Source: Palsa-883 sp035486355
GTDB lineage: Bacteria; Pseudomonadota; Alphaproteobacteria; Acetobacterales; Acetobacteraceae
Assembly (NCBI GenBank): GCA_035486355.1
Contig: DATHNE010000071.1
Location: 22,604 to 86,603, forward strand
Reading direction: 5' to 3'
DNA: 64,000 nucleotides
Position numbers and translations under genes: made by a program. The stretch's first letter is position 1. Each line of letters opens with the position of its first letter. The notes under the pieces were generated by a model. It saw only the letters and a program-made list of their open reading frames with translations. It was not told the origin of the DNA and did not search any database. Positions 34,422 through 42,925 of the stretch are shown in pieces.

Positions 34422-34526
34422 CTCCAAGTCGCGTGCGGACTTATCCCCAGCCGATTGCCGCCACCATGTCCGCATCCACACCCCCCACCTTCCCGGTCTG
34501 CCGCCTACCCGGCGGCGTCTTGCTGA

Positions 34527-34710
34527 TCGCGGGCGTTGCTGGCGTCGGTGCTGAGGCCAGTGCCGGGCAAGGGGATTCAGCAGGTTGGGTTGGGGAGAGT
34601 TGTCCGGATCCGGCAAATATTCTGTCTGGGCCTCGATATCATCCGCGGTGGCGCAGGCGCGGTGTGCGAAGGCGGCACCGCCGGTTGTGCTGGGGCGGGC
34701 ATGCGATCCC
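34527..34710 (+). pseudogene. Fragment of a dppF-like ATP-binding protein 3' end
   Basis: The DNA aligns along its length with the last 190 bp of the intact dppF at 32100-32290: RALLASVLRPVPGKGIQ here versus RALLASVLTPEPGKGIP there, then VGLG, a one-base deletion, and ESCPDPANILSGPRYHPR in the shifted frame versus ESYPDPANIPAGCRFHPR. The N-terminal 260 codons are missing. It is therefore a decayed partial duplicate, or the end of a second transporter lost with its operon. The LVIVD gene lies between the two copies. Confidence 0.8.
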
Positions 34711-35035
34711 GTCTTGCGCTCATGCGGAGAGTAATATCCCAGGAAACGTGAGAGCCATGGGGAAAGCGGCCGGCGCCAGCACGCGGCATTCACGTTCTTT
34801 GCGTTTTTCGCGGTTCCCCATTTCTCGGCTCGGGCACACGGAACGCAGGGATAACCCCTGCAACGTAAGAGCGGCCTTCCCGCCATCGGGTCATTCGCAC
34901 GAGATCGCCACGGTGCTACGCGTCTCGCGATGACAATGGCGTCGTCTGCTTCGCGATGACTGCGGGAGCTGTGTGCCTCGCGACGACAGCAGGAAGGGAA
35001 CACCCCATGCAACGTGAGCGCCAGAGCACGAACGT

Positions 35036-35067
35036 CGTCGATGGCCCGCATGCGCGGGCCATCGACG
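35036..35067. terminator. Perfect 14-bp hairpin
   Basis: Arms CGTCGATGGCCCGC and GCGGGCCATCGACG with a 4-nt loop. It lies 50 bp beyond the 3' end of the minus-strand gene at 35117, but no T-run follows on either strand, so its role as a terminator is only likely, not shown. Confidence 0.5.
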
Positions 35068-35103
35068 AGCGGGATGACCTCGCCTATCCGAAGTCATCCC
35101 GCT
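35068..35103. terminator. 11-bp hairpin next to the Pro-rich gene's 3' end
   Basis: Arms AGCGGGATGAC and GTCATCCCGCT separated by 14 nt, immediately beside the perfect hairpin at 35036. Together they sit just downstream of the minus-strand gene ending at 35117, fitting a tandem 3'-end structure. The GATGAC/GTCATC ends recall the repeats at 20953 and 45843. Confidence 0.5.
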
Positions 35104-35116
35104 CACGCAAGGACGA

Positions 35117-35419
35117 TTACGGATGCGTGGTGATGACCACCGAGCCCGACGGCGGGGGCGGCGGCGGTGCCGGATAGGTGGTTGACTTCGTCCGAGTCGT
35201 CGTTCCGCCCATGCCGTTATTATAAGTCGTGCTCTGCGAGTAGCCGACCGAACCGTCCGGCCCCACAGACTCCTTCGTGGTCTCGGTGCTCAGCGTTCCC
35301 GGCGGGGGCGGAACGACCGCGCCGGGCGTTGTTGTCGTGATGGTTTCGGACGTCTGGGCGGCCGCAATACCGGTCATCAATCCAAGGGCCGCGACACCAG
35401 CCAACAACAATCGCGTCAT
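35117..35419 (-). CDS. Small secreted Thr/Pro-rich protein of unknown function
   Basis: 100 aa. Residues 1-21 form a signal peptide ending IAAAQ. The mature part is low complexity: TTTTPGAVVPPPPGT, STTYNNGMGGTTT, YPAPPPPPPSG. No enzyme motif is visible. Similar short periplasmic proteins occur across Acetobacteraceae and rhizobia with no known role. A GGGAGAATGTATC sequence before the ATG serves as a ribosome-binding site. Monocistronic, divergent from the MFS gene. Confidence 0.7.
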   Translation of the reverse strand: MTRLLLAGVAALGLMTGIAAAQTSETITTTTPGAVVPPPPGTLSTETTKESVGPDGSVGYSQSTTYNNGMGGTTTRTKSTTYPAPPPPPPSGSVVITTHP

Positions 35420-35653
35420 GATACATTCTCCCTATAAGAGATGGCCGCGACATGCATCGCGACACTGGCGGGGTAAACGCGAAATGCGGCGGGGAGATGC
35501 AGGGATGGCAACACATGGCAGTGAGTTTCGGAGACGTGAGCGTGCGTCCCAAACCGATACGGACGATGGCGTTGATGTGGCGAGGATGGGGCGATTTGAC
35601 GCTCCGCGGCGGCCCGGGCATCGTGATTGTTACCGCCTTGGAGGGTCGACCGC

Positions 35654-36865
35654 ATGGCGCTGAGCCGCACCACCCGCGTCAATCTGCTGATCAGCAACGG
35701 CCATTTCCTCTCCCACTTCTATGTGCTGACGCTGCCGCCGCTGTTCCTGGCGTGGCAGCACAACTTCGATGTCAGCTTCGCCCAGCTCGGCCTGACGGTG
35801 ATGCTGATGTCGGGGATGACCGCGCTGCTGCAGACGCCAGTGGGGTTCCTGGTGGACCGGCACGGCGCGCGGCCGTTCCTGATCGGCGGCGCACTGCTGA
35901 TGTGCCTATCGATGGCGGCGATGGGGCTGGCCACGCAGTTCTGGCAGATCCTAGCACTCGCCGCGCTATCGGGCATCGGCAACTCGGTGATCCACCCGGC
36001 GGACTACGCGATCCTGTCCGGGTCGGTCGACAAGGACCGCATGGGGCGTGCCTTCGCCTTGCACACATTCAGCGGCAATCTGGGATTTTCTGCCGCACCG
36101 CCGGTCACCGCGGTGTTGATGGCGCTGATCGGCTGGCGCGCGGCGCTGATGGTGGTGGGGCTGCTGGGCGTGCCGGTGGTGATCTCGATCGTGCTGCAAA
36201 GTGGCATCCTGAAGGACCAGGCGCGGCACGAGGCGCACCATTCCGGCGGCGTTCTCAGCGGGCGGCAGTTGCTGACCAGCCGCACCATGCTGCTGTTCTT
36301 TGCGTTCTTCGCGCTGGGGGCAATGGCGAGCGGCGGTATCCAGGCCTGGCTGGTGACCGTGCTGCATACCGTGAAAGGGCTGGATCTGGAGATCGCGTCG
36401 GCCGCGCTGACCGCCTACATGGCCGGGTCGACCATCGGGGTGCTGATCGGTGGCTGGTTCACCGATACGTTCAAACAGCATGTGCTGGTGTTCGCTGTCG
36501 CGTTGACGATTGTCACTGCTGTGCTGCTGGTGGTGGTGAATGCGCTGTCCCTGCCGGCGCTGCTGACCGCGCTGCTGATGTTCGCCGCTGGGTTAGCGTT
36601 TGGCTCCAGCCGCACGCCGCGCGATGTGATGCTGAAGGATGCCGCACCGCCCGGGCAGATCGGCAAGGTGTTCGGGTTCGTCAGCTCCGGCCTGCCGTTG
36701 GGCAGCGCGATCACGCCGGTGCCGTTCGGGTTCCTGATCGATCGCGGCCATCCGGAGCTGGTGCTGGTGATGGTGGCGGTGATCCTGCTGTTGAGCCTGT
36801 TCTGCGTGGGCGGCGCGAAGGCCTCGCATCGTGTGGCGCCGCTGGTCGTGTCGGCAGCGGAGTGA
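35654..36865 (+). CDS. Major facilitator superfamily transporter
   Basis: 403 aa with 12 predicted membrane helices. The loop between helices 2 and 3 reads GFLVDRHGARPFLIGG (MFS motif A-like), and a similar loop follows in the second half (GGWFTDTFKQHVLVF). HFLSHFYVLTLPPLFL in helix 1 resembles the fosmidomycin-resistance/Fsr-like and related drug transporter group. The substrate is unknown. ATG at 35654 chosen over an in-frame upstream start because the helix-1 homology begins there. It ends next to the convergent glycosyltransferase gene. Confidence 0.85.
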   Translation: MALSRTTRVNLLISNGHFLSHFYVLTLPPLFLAWQHNFDVSFAQLGLTVMLMSGMTALLQTPVGFLVDRHGARPFLIGGALLMCLSMAAMGLATQFWQILALAALSGIGNSVIHPADYAILSGSVDKDRMGRAFALHTFSGNLGFSAAPPVTAVLMALIGWRAALMVVGLLGVPVVISIVLQSGILKDQARHEAHHSGGVLSGRQLLTSRTMLLFFAFFALGAMASGGIQAWLVTVLHTVKGLDLEIASAALTAYMAGSTIGVLIGGWFTDTFKQHVLVFAVALTIVTAVLLVVVNALSLPALLTALLMFAAGLAFGSSRTPRDVMLKDAAPPGQIGKVFGFVSSGLPLGSAITPVPFGFLIDRGHPELVLVMVAVILLLSLFCVGGAKASHRVAPLVVSAAE

Positions 36866-38335
36866 TCAGGGCAGGCCGCGGAAGCCAATCCCGCGTAGCA
36901 CGGTGACGGGCTGCAGCACGCGGCCGTTCAGGGTAATGGCGCTGGAGGGCAGGACGTCGAGCTGGTGGAACAACGGGGCCAGCGCGGCGCGGGCGCGGTC
37001 GGGGTGGTCGAGGACCAGCAACAGCATGTCGCGGCCGGTGTAGCTGGCGATGTTGGTTACCATGCCGAACTGACGGGAGTCGCGGTTGAGGCAGAGCGTG
37101 GTGATGTCGGGGCCGAACGCGTAGGCGATCTTGCCGGCGTCGCGCCAGTTGTCGACGGCGACGATCGTGTTGGGCTGGTTGAGCAGGCCGCGCGCGAGCA
37201 GGTCCTGGCGGAGTGAGGTCCAGTCGGTACCCTCGATGTCGGGGTCGCGGTGCAGCGTCGCCATAAGGGGCGCGAGCCAGTCGAGTCGGACCTGGGTCGA
37301 TGTGATCGTTAGCGTGACCAGCGCGAAGGCGGCGGTAGCGGTCAGTGTGCGACGGCCGAGCCAGGTTTGGCAGCGCGCGACGGCCTGGCCGAGCAAGGGG
37401 AACAGCATCAGGTAGCCGGGCGCGGCCCAGTGAAACAGGATGCGTTGGGTGGACCAGGCGGCGATCAGGGCGAAGCCGAGGATGGGCGGCGCGGCAAGGC
37501 AGCAGAGCAGCCAGGGGCGTTCGTCGGAGGGGCCGCGGCAGACGGCGGCGAGCGCGGTCTGCATCATGGGCAACCAGATCCAAGGCAGGATGAACAGCGC
37601 CTCGCCGGCCAGGACGATGAATGGGCCGAAGGGGTGGAAACGCAGGCCGGCGGCGCGGTCGCCCTGGAAGGCGAAGGAGGCCCAGCCGTGCGTGGCATTC
37701 CAGATCGGAACCGGAAGGAAGATCAGCGCGGCGAGGGCGGCGGCGAGCCACGGCGCGGGGTGGGTGAGCCAGCTTCGGTGCGCGCGGCTGGTCAGCAGAT
37801 AGAGAAAGGCGCCGCCCAACCACAGCACGGCGGTGTATTTGGAGAACAGAGCCAGGCCCGCGCACAGGCCGGTGAGAAGCCACCAGCCAAATGCGGCGTG
37901 ACCGCGCGCCGGCAGGGCGTGGGTCAGCGCCAGTGCGGCGGCGAGCAGTGCGGCATCGAGGGGGCCGTCGGGCAGCACCCAAGTGCCCGTGGTGATGCCG
38001 AACACCGGCGACAGGTTCAGCAGCAGCGCGGCAAACAGGCCGGTGCGGGCCTCGAAGAGACGCGTGCCCAGGCGAGCCATCAGCCAGGTGGAGAGCGCGA
38101 ACAGCAGGATGAAGGGCAGCCGGACGATAATCGGTGTTTCGCTGCCGAACAGATGGGCAGCACCCCAGGACAGCCACCAGGAGGCGGGTGGGTGGTCGAA
38201 GTAACCGAGGCTGAATGTGCGGCCGGCGGCGACCATGTAGCTTTCGTCGACGCCAAGGCCGAGGGACCAACCGAACGCGAGGCGGATCGCGGTGGTGGTG
38301 AGGATGAGGAGGATGAGCTGACGGCTCGCCGTCAT
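36866..38335 (-). CDS. ArnT-like / GT39-type membrane glycosyltransferase
   Basis: 489 aa with about 10 membrane helices. After helix 1 comes LGVDESYMVAAGRTFSLGYF, matching the Asp-Glu catalytic loop of polyprenyl-phosphate-sugar glycosyltransferases (ArnT/PMT type), then FDHPPASWWLSW with the conserved His-Pro-Pro. A periplasmic C-terminal part follows. It would transfer a sugar from an undecaprenyl carrier to lipid A, protein or another lipid. The start codon lies inside a palindromic repeat, and eight extra in-frame codons upstream are repeat sequence, so the ATG at 38335 is used. Confidence 0.82.
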   Translation of the reverse strand: MTASRQLILLILTTTAIRLAFGWSLGLGVDESYMVAAGRTFSLGYFDHPPASWWLSWGAAHLFGSETPIIVRLPFILLFALSTWLMARLGTRLFEARTGLFAALLLNLSPVFGITTGTWVLPDGPLDAALLAAALALTHALPARGHAAFGWWLLTGLCAGLALFSKYTAVLWLGGAFLYLLTSRAHRSWLTHPAPWLAAALAALIFLPVPIWNATHGWASFAFQGDRAAGLRFHPFGPFIVLAGEALFILPWIWLPMMQTALAAVCRGPSDERPWLLCCLAAPPILGFALIAAWSTQRILFHWAAPGYLMLFPLLGQAVARCQTWLGRRTLTATAAFALVTLTITSTQVRLDWLAPLMATLHRDPDIEGTDWTSLRQDLLARGLLNQPNTIVAVDNWRDAGKIAYAFGPDITTLCLNRDSRQFGMVTNIASYTGRDMLLLVLDHPDRARAALAPLFHQLDVLPSSAITLNGRVLQPVTVLRGIGFRGLP

Positions 38336-38407
38336 GGCCGGACTTGTCCCAGCCATCTATCGCGGCAGAGTGCTGGCATAGACGGCCGGGACCAGCCCGG
38401 CCATGAC
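38331..38407. repeat. MAGTSPAMT-type palindromic repeat, overlapping a gene start
   Basis: Inverted arms of 24 bp (38331-38354 and 38384-38407) with three mismatches; GTCATGGCCGG begins the left arm and CCGGCCATGAC ends the right. The minus strand reads MAGTSPAMT across it, a diagnostic shadow peptide. The left arm includes the start codon of the ArnT-like gene, so this copy's insertion defines the gene's 5' end. Confidence 0.75.
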
Positions 38408-38440
38408 GGCTGTGAAGTCGCTGCTGCCGGGTCGGGCATT

Positions 38441-39661
38441 CTAAAAACGGGCAAGGCGAAACGGCGCAAGATCGATGCCGGTGACGCGGCCAGCGATCAA
38501 GTCGGCGATGAGCTGACCGGTCATTGGCGACAGGCTGAGTCCGTAATGACCGTGGCCAAAGGCGGCATAAAGGTTCGCGGGCCCAGGCAGGCGATCGATG
38601 ATCGGCAGGCTGTCGGGGATCGAGGGGCGGAAGCCCATCCAAGTTTCCACCGGCTCGGGACGCAGGGCGGGAAACATGCGTTTGGCGTGGTCGAGCAGGA
38701 CGGTGGCACGGCGATAGTTGGGGGGTGCGTTGAGGCCGCCGAACTCGACGGTGCCGGCGAAACGAAGGCCGTGCTCCATCGGTGTGGTAGTGAAATGATG
38801 ATCACGGCTGGAGACCGGCACGCGCAAAGTGATGCCGGGGTTGGTCAGCATGGCATGGTAGCCGCGTTCGGTTTCCAGTGGCGGTGCGATGCCGAGACGC
38901 TGGACGAGAGGCTTGGACCAAGCGCCGGCAGCGATGACGACGGCCTCGGCTGGTAGGCGATCGGTGCTACTCACCACCGTATTGTCGGTCGCGATCTCGG
39001 TCACACACACCTTGCGCAGCGTGGCACCGCGGTCGACGCAGCGCTGCACCAGCGTGCGCACCAGACGCTGCGGGTTCACAGTGTGGCCGTTATCGGGGAA
39101 ATACAGGCCGCGTGGATAGATTGGCGCGAGGGCTGGCTCGATCTCCTGGATCGCGCCTGCATCGAGGTGGATCGGGCGGATGCCCTTCGCGGCGACCATC
39201 TCGTCGGCGAGACGATCGGCGGCGGAGGGTTCGACGGTTTCCCATACGTGCAGATGGCCCACGGTGCGGATCAGCGACGTGAAGCCCTCGTTGCCCAGCA
39301 TCATGCGATAAAGCTGCAGGGACGCGGCGCTGAGGGCTTTGAGCTGCAGCGAGGCGGCATCGGCGTTGGCGCGTCGACCCGCTTGTACCCAGCGCAGCAA
39401 CCAGGGCACGGCGCGCGGCAGGTAACGCCACCGTACCGCGACGGGACCGAGTGGATCGATGATCCACCGCGGTACCGACTTCAGCATGCCGGGGAGCGCG
39501 ATCGGCAGAGTGGAGCCGATGTTGATCTGCCCGGCGTTGCCGAAGGAGCACCCCTCACCGGGCTCGCGTTCATCGACAATCGTCACCGCATGGCCGTCCT
39601 GCACCAGGGCGTGCGCACAGCACGCCCCGGCGATGCCGGCACCGATCACGACGATCTTCAC
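38441..39661 (-). CDS. FAD-dependent D-amino acid dehydrogenase-like oxidoreductase (DadA family)
   Basis: 406 aa. MKIVVIGAGIAGACCAHAL is the FAD-binding Rossmann loop, followed by IVDEREPGEGCSFGNAGQI, the DadA family cue, and the C-terminal FAD motif YAAFGHGHYGLSLSPMTGQL. DadA-like enzymes oxidise D-amino acids, D-hydroxyproline among them, or sarcosine-like compounds. It is the last gene of a seven-gene minus-strand run from the proline-racemase gene, so D-hydroxyproline is a likely substrate. Confidence 0.85.
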   Translation of the reverse strand: MKIVVIGAGIAGACCAHALVQDGHAVTIVDEREPGEGCSFGNAGQINIGSTLPIALPGMLKSVPRWIIDPLGPVAVRWRYLPRAVPWLLRWVQAGRRANADAASLQLKALSAASLQLYRMMLGNEGFTSLIRTVGHLHVWETVEPSAADRLADEMVAAKGIRPIHLDAGAIQEIEPALAPIYPRGLYFPDNGHTVNPQRLVRTLVQRCVDRGATLRKVCVTEIATDNTVVSSTDRLPAEAVVIAAGAWSKPLVQRLGIAPPLETERGYHAMLTNPGITLRVPVSSRDHHFTTTPMEHGLRFAGTVEFGGLNAPPNYRRATVLLDHAKRMFPALRPEPVETWMGFRPSIPDSLPIIDRLPGPANLYAAFGHGHYGLSLSPMTGQLIADLIAGRVTGIDLAPFRLARF

Positions 39662-39692
39662 GCGGCCCTCGGCGGGGCTGCGAGAGAGCTGC

Positions 39693-40538
39693 TCAGGCTT
39701 CCACCACCTTCTGCTGCTGCACGCCCAGGCCTTCGCAGGACAGGCGCATCACGTCGCCGGCCTTGAGGAACACCGGGTTCGGCTTCACGCCCTGGCCGAC
39801 GCCAGGTGGCGTGCCGGTGGCGATGACGTCGCCGGGATGCAGCGTGATGAAGTGGCTGACATAGGACACCAGCTTCACGACACCGAAGACCATCGTCTTG
39901 GTGGTGCCGTTCTGCATGCGCTTGCCGTTCACCTCGGTCCACAGTGAGACGTTCTGCGGGTCGGGAATCTCGTCCTTCGTCACCATCCATGGGCCGGTCG
40001 GGCCGAACGTGTCGCAGCCCTTGCCTTTATCCCAGGTGCCGGAGCGCTCGAGCTGGTATTCGCGTTCGGAGACATCGTTGCAGACACAGTAGCCGGCGAC
40101 GTAGTCCAGCGACTGACTCTCCGGCACGTAGCTGGCCTTCTTGCCGATGACGATGCCGAACTCCACTTCCCAGTCCAGCTTCTTCGATCCGCGCGGCAAC
40201 TTCACGTCATCGCTCGGACCGCATAGGGCGCCGAGCGATTTCAGGAAGATGATGGGTTCCTTCGGCAGCGGCATGCCGGCCTCGGCGGCGTGGTCGGCGT
40301 AGTTCAGGCCGATGCAGACATAGTTCACCGGGCGCGCGACGCACGAGCCGAGGCGCACACCGGCGTCCACCTTCGGCAACGTCTTCGGATCGACGCCGCC
40401 GATCATCTTCAGCGCTTCGGGCGACAGCGCGTAGCCATCAATGTCGCGCACCACGCTGGAGAGGCAACGAATATCGCCGGCGGCGTCCAGCATTCCGGGC
40501 CGTTCGGCGCCAACGGGGCCATAGCGCAGCAGTTTCAT
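39693..40538 (-). CDS. Fumarylacetoacetate hydrolase family protein
   Basis: 281 aa. NYVCIGLNYADHAAEAGMP, EPIIFLKSLGALCGPSDDV, DWEVEFGIVIGKKA (metal Glu) and GYCVCNDVSEREYQLERSG are FAH-fold signature blocks, with GDVIATGTPPGVGQG near the end. Members hydrolyse acylpyruvates or decarboxylate/hydrate 2-keto-3-deoxy sugar acids and aromatic ring-cleavage products. Beside an IlvD-type dehydratase and an SDR, a role in 2-keto-3-deoxy acid breakdown is plausible. A GGAGACGCTCC ribosome-binding site precedes the ATG. Confidence 0.88.
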   Translation of the reverse strand: MKLLRYGPVGAERPGMLDAAGDIRCLSSVVRDIDGYALSPEALKMIGGVDPKTLPKVDAGVRLGSCVARPVNYVCIGLNYADHAAEAGMPLPKEPIIFLKSLGALCGPSDDVKLPRGSKKLDWEVEFGIVIGKKASYVPESQSLDYVAGYCVCNDVSEREYQLERSGTWDKGKGCDTFGPTGPWMVTKDEIPDPQNVSLWTEVNGKRMQNGTTKTMVFGVVKLVSYVSHFITLHPGDVIATGTPPGVGQGVKPNPVFLKAGDVMRLSCEGLGVQQQKVVEA

Positions 40539-40556
40539 GGAGCGTCTCCTGTTGGG

Positions 40557-41306
40557 TTAGAGGGTGAGACCGCCATCGATGACGATGGCCTGGCCGGTGA
40601 TGAACTGGGCGGCGTCGGAGGCGAGGTAGACCGCGAGTTCGGCAATCTCCTCTGGCGTGCCGAGACGGCCCATCGGCTGGCGCGCGATGAACGCGGCGCG
40701 CGCGGCCTCCACCGAGCCGGCAACGGCAGCATTGGCCTCGATGCGCTCATCCAGGCTGGGCGTGTGAACCGTGCCGGGACAGAGACAATTGCAGCGGATG
40801 CCCTGCGTCACGTAGTCGGTGGCGACGGAGCGCGTCATGCCGACCACCGCCGCCTTACTGGCGCTGTAGACGAAACGATTCGGCACACCCTTGAGGCTGG
40901 AGGCAACCGATGCCATGTTCAGGATGACACCGTGGCCGCGCGCCAGCATGCCCGGCAGGAACACCTGCATTGACCGGAACATGGCCCGTGCATTCAGCTC
41001 GAACGCGAACTCCCAGTCGGCCTCGGTGGCGTCCAGCAGCGTGCCCTGGTGCACATATCCTGCGCAGTTGAACAGGATATCGACCGGGCCGGCATCGGCG
41101 GCGGCGACGGCAATATCACTGGCGTGCAGCATGTCGAGCTTGGCGGGACGGATGCGGTCGGAGGCGATCTGATGCACCTTGGCTTCGTCCACATCTGTGG
41201 CAATGACCGTCGCACCCTCGGCGGCGAAGGCCAGCGCCGTGGCGCGGCCGATCCCCTGGCCAGCGGCGGTGATGAAGGCAGTCTTATCGGCGAGGCGTCC
41301 GGCCAT
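40557..41306 (-). CDS. Short-chain dehydrogenase/reductase (classical, complete)
   Basis: 249 aa. The cofactor loop is TAAGQGIGRATALAF (13-27), NMASVASS carries the catalytic Ser, and YSASKAAVVGMT holds the Tyr-xxx-Lys pair. TDVDEAK after strand 2 has an Asp suggesting NAD(H) preference. It presumably oxidises a sugar acid or hydroxy acid in the surrounding pathway. It lies 18 bp upstream of the FAH-family gene and about 50 bp after an LLM gene. Confidence 0.88.
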   Translation of the reverse strand: MAGRLADKTAFITAAGQGIGRATALAFAAEGATVIATDVDEAKVHQIASDRIRPAKLDMLHASDIAVAAADAGPVDILFNCAGYVHQGTLLDATEADWEFAFELNARAMFRSMQVFLPGMLARGHGVILNMASVASSLKGVPNRFVYSASKAAVVGMTRSVATDYVTQGIRCNCLCPGTVHTPSLDERIEANAAVAGSVEAARAAFIARQPMGRLGTPEEIAELAVYLASDAAQFITGQAIVIDGGLTL

Positions 41307-41356
41307 CGTGCGCTCCCTCCTTGGTCCAGAGGTAGCGTGGTACGCGGTTTCCGTCG

Positions 41357-42427
41357 TCAGCGGAAGGCCCGGCGAATGCGGCCCCAGTCCTCGATCATCG
41401 GTTCCTGCCCAGGTGGGACGGAGATCACGACCTGATGGAAGCCGGCATCTTCCAATGCACCGACTTTGGCTTTGATCTCGCGTTCGGTGCCGGTGAAGCT
41501 GGTGCCCTCGATCATTTCGGCAGTGATGAAAGGGCGTTCGTCCGGGCGGACGAACATCAGATGGCCGCGATGGTTGGCGAGGTAGTAGGCATTGCCTTCG
41601 GCGAATGTGCGGGCGTGCGCAACATAGGCTTCGACCTGGTGGGCGAATTCGGGGCGCATGGCCAGCGGCGTGGGATGGCCGGCGAGCGCGGTGTCAGCGG
41701 CGCGATGCAGCAGCATCGCCGCGCGCGGGCCACCAACCGCCATGCCGCGCGCGGAGTCGGCGGGTTCGCCTTCGTCCAGCACGGCCCCACCGATCCAGGC
41801 GATGGCGGTGAGATCCTCGCGCCCACGGCCGGCCTTGGCCCAGGCGCCGCGCATCTGGTCCAGCGTGGCGGCGCCACGCACGGGATCGGCGACGTTGTCG
41901 ATCCAGCCGGCGCCGAGTTTGGCGGTCAACGCACGCGCCTTCGGGCCGGACGCCGCGATGAACAGGGGCATAGGATCGTTGATGTTGATGAGACCAAGAT
42001 CCGGATTCAGGTAGCGGATCGGGCGCGTCTTGCCTTCAATGGTGAGGTCCACCGTCTCGCCACGCCACAGGGCCTGGACGACGCGGATATACTCTTCCAT
42101 CTCGGCGAGCTTGACCGCGCCGAGGCCCATGGTGCGGCGGCCGGTGAAGCCAGTGCTGATACCGAACACGATACGGCCGGGCGCGAGCCTGTTCAACGAG
42201 GCGAAGGCCGTGGCGGCGACCGGGGCGATGCGGTTGGAGGGAATCAGCACGCCGGTACCGAGCTTGATGCGCGTGGTCTGCATCGCGGCAGCAGCCATGG
42301 CGACGAACGGGTCAGCGCTGAGCATCTGGGTGTCGAAGAACCAGGCATGGGAAAAGCCAAGTTCTTCCGCTCGGCGAACGAGTCGCCAAGAGTCGGCGGC
42401 GGTTGGGATGGCAATACCGAATTGCAT
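41357..42427 (-). CDS. LLM class oxidoreductase (4)
   Basis: 356 aa. MQFGIAIPTAADSWRLVRRA is followed by FSHAWFFDTQMLSADPFVAM, LGTGVLIPSNRIAPVAATA and GRIVFGISTGFTGRRTMG, the pattern of F420- or FMN-dependent 5,10-methylene-H4MPT reductase-like enzymes. It is a different branch from the genes at 21069 and 22130. The ATG at 42427 overlaps the stop of the TrmO gene (TGATG). Its place in a catabolic operon suggests reduction or oxidation of a pathway intermediate. Confidence 0.8.
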   Translation of the reverse strand: MQFGIAIPTAADSWRLVRRAEELGFSHAWFFDTQMLSADPFVAMAAAAMQTTRIKLGTGVLIPSNRIAPVAATAFASLNRLAPGRIVFGISTGFTGRRTMGLGAVKLAEMEEYIRVVQALWRGETVDLTIEGKTRPIRYLNPDLGLININDPMPLFIAASGPKARALTAKLGAGWIDNVADPVRGAATLDQMRGAWAKAGRGREDLTAIAWIGGAVLDEGEPADSARGMAVGGPRAAMLLHRAADTALAGHPTPLAMRPEFAHQVEAYVAHARTFAEGNAYYLANHRGHLMFVRPDERPFITAEMIEGTSFTGTEREIKAKVGALEDAGFHQVVISVPPGQEPMIEDWGRIRRAFR

Positions 42428-42924
42428 CAAGGGTCTCCCACCTGGAAGTCGCCGGGTTGTGGCGGCGCCTGCGGCGTGAACGCGCGACGTTCGGGCTTCA
42501 GGTCCAGCAACGGCGTACTGTCCAGGCAGTCGAGGCCACGCACGAACACGTTCGGCCCCTCGATCCGCACCAGGATCACGATCGAGCTGCCGATCGGATT
42601 GGGCCGAACCGGTGAGCGGAGCGAAAATGTACCGCGTGCCGTGCCGTCGTTCTTCGGGCTTTGCATCACGAGGTCTCGACGCGACTGGTGCAGCCAGTAC
42701 AGAACTTCGATCCGTTCGGATTGCGCGAGGCTGTCCAGCGCCTGCACCCAGGGTTCGAACACCTCAATGCGGCACAGCGGCCCATCCAGGCGGCCCTGAC
42801 GCGGCGTCTCCTGCCGCGACGTCCAAGGCGTGTGGATACGGCCGACATAGACCAGGCCCGCATCGGTGGGCCGCGGGGCATCGACCGCCACCTCACCAGC
42901 GCGGATGTCGCTCATCGGCGCCAT
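42427..42924 (-). CDS. TrmO-type (TsaA/YaeB) tRNA methyltransferase
   Basis: 165 aa. The single domain has GRIHTPWTSRQETPRQGR, LYWLHQSRRDLVM, RGTFSLRSPVRPNPIGSS and GLDCLDSTPLLDLKP, all blocks of the TsaA/VirR fold that methylates N6 of t6A37 in tRNA. Shorter than E. coli TrmO (235 aa), like many proteobacterial and archaeal forms. A second ATG three codons later (42915) is equally possible as start. It lies in a catabolic operon, so an alternative small-molecule methyltransferase role cannot be excluded. Confidence 0.85.
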   Translation of the reverse strand: MAPMSDIRAGEVAVDAPRPTDAGLVYVGRIHTPWTSRQETPRQGRLDGPLCRIEVFEPWVQALDSLAQSERIEVLYWLHQSRRDLVMQSPKNDGTARGTFSLRSPVRPNPIGSSIVILVRIEGPNVFVRGLDCLDSTPLLDLKPERRAFTPQAPPQPGDFQVGDP

Positions 42925-42925
42925 G

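Larger units (their letters stand above)
34422..35116. other. 695-bp non-coding stretch with a gene remnant and hairpins
   Basis: Holds the dppF-like remnant (34527-34710), a stretch of degenerate repeat-like sequence with several 'CGCGATGAC' units (34900-34990), and two hairpins (35036-35103). No intact gene is visible on either strand. This looks like a scrapyard of decayed copies following the LVIVD gene. Confidence 0.6.

Noticed and set aside
33354..35051. A 565-codon open frame antisense to the LVIVD gene
   Set aside because: No domain and Arg-rich; it would cover the dppF remnant and hairpins as coding sequence, which is not plausible.
36711..38642. A 643-codon minus-strand frame overlapping the MFS, glycosyltransferase and DadA genes
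   Set aside because: Shadow of the glycosyltransferase in another frame, extremely Arg/Pro-rich.
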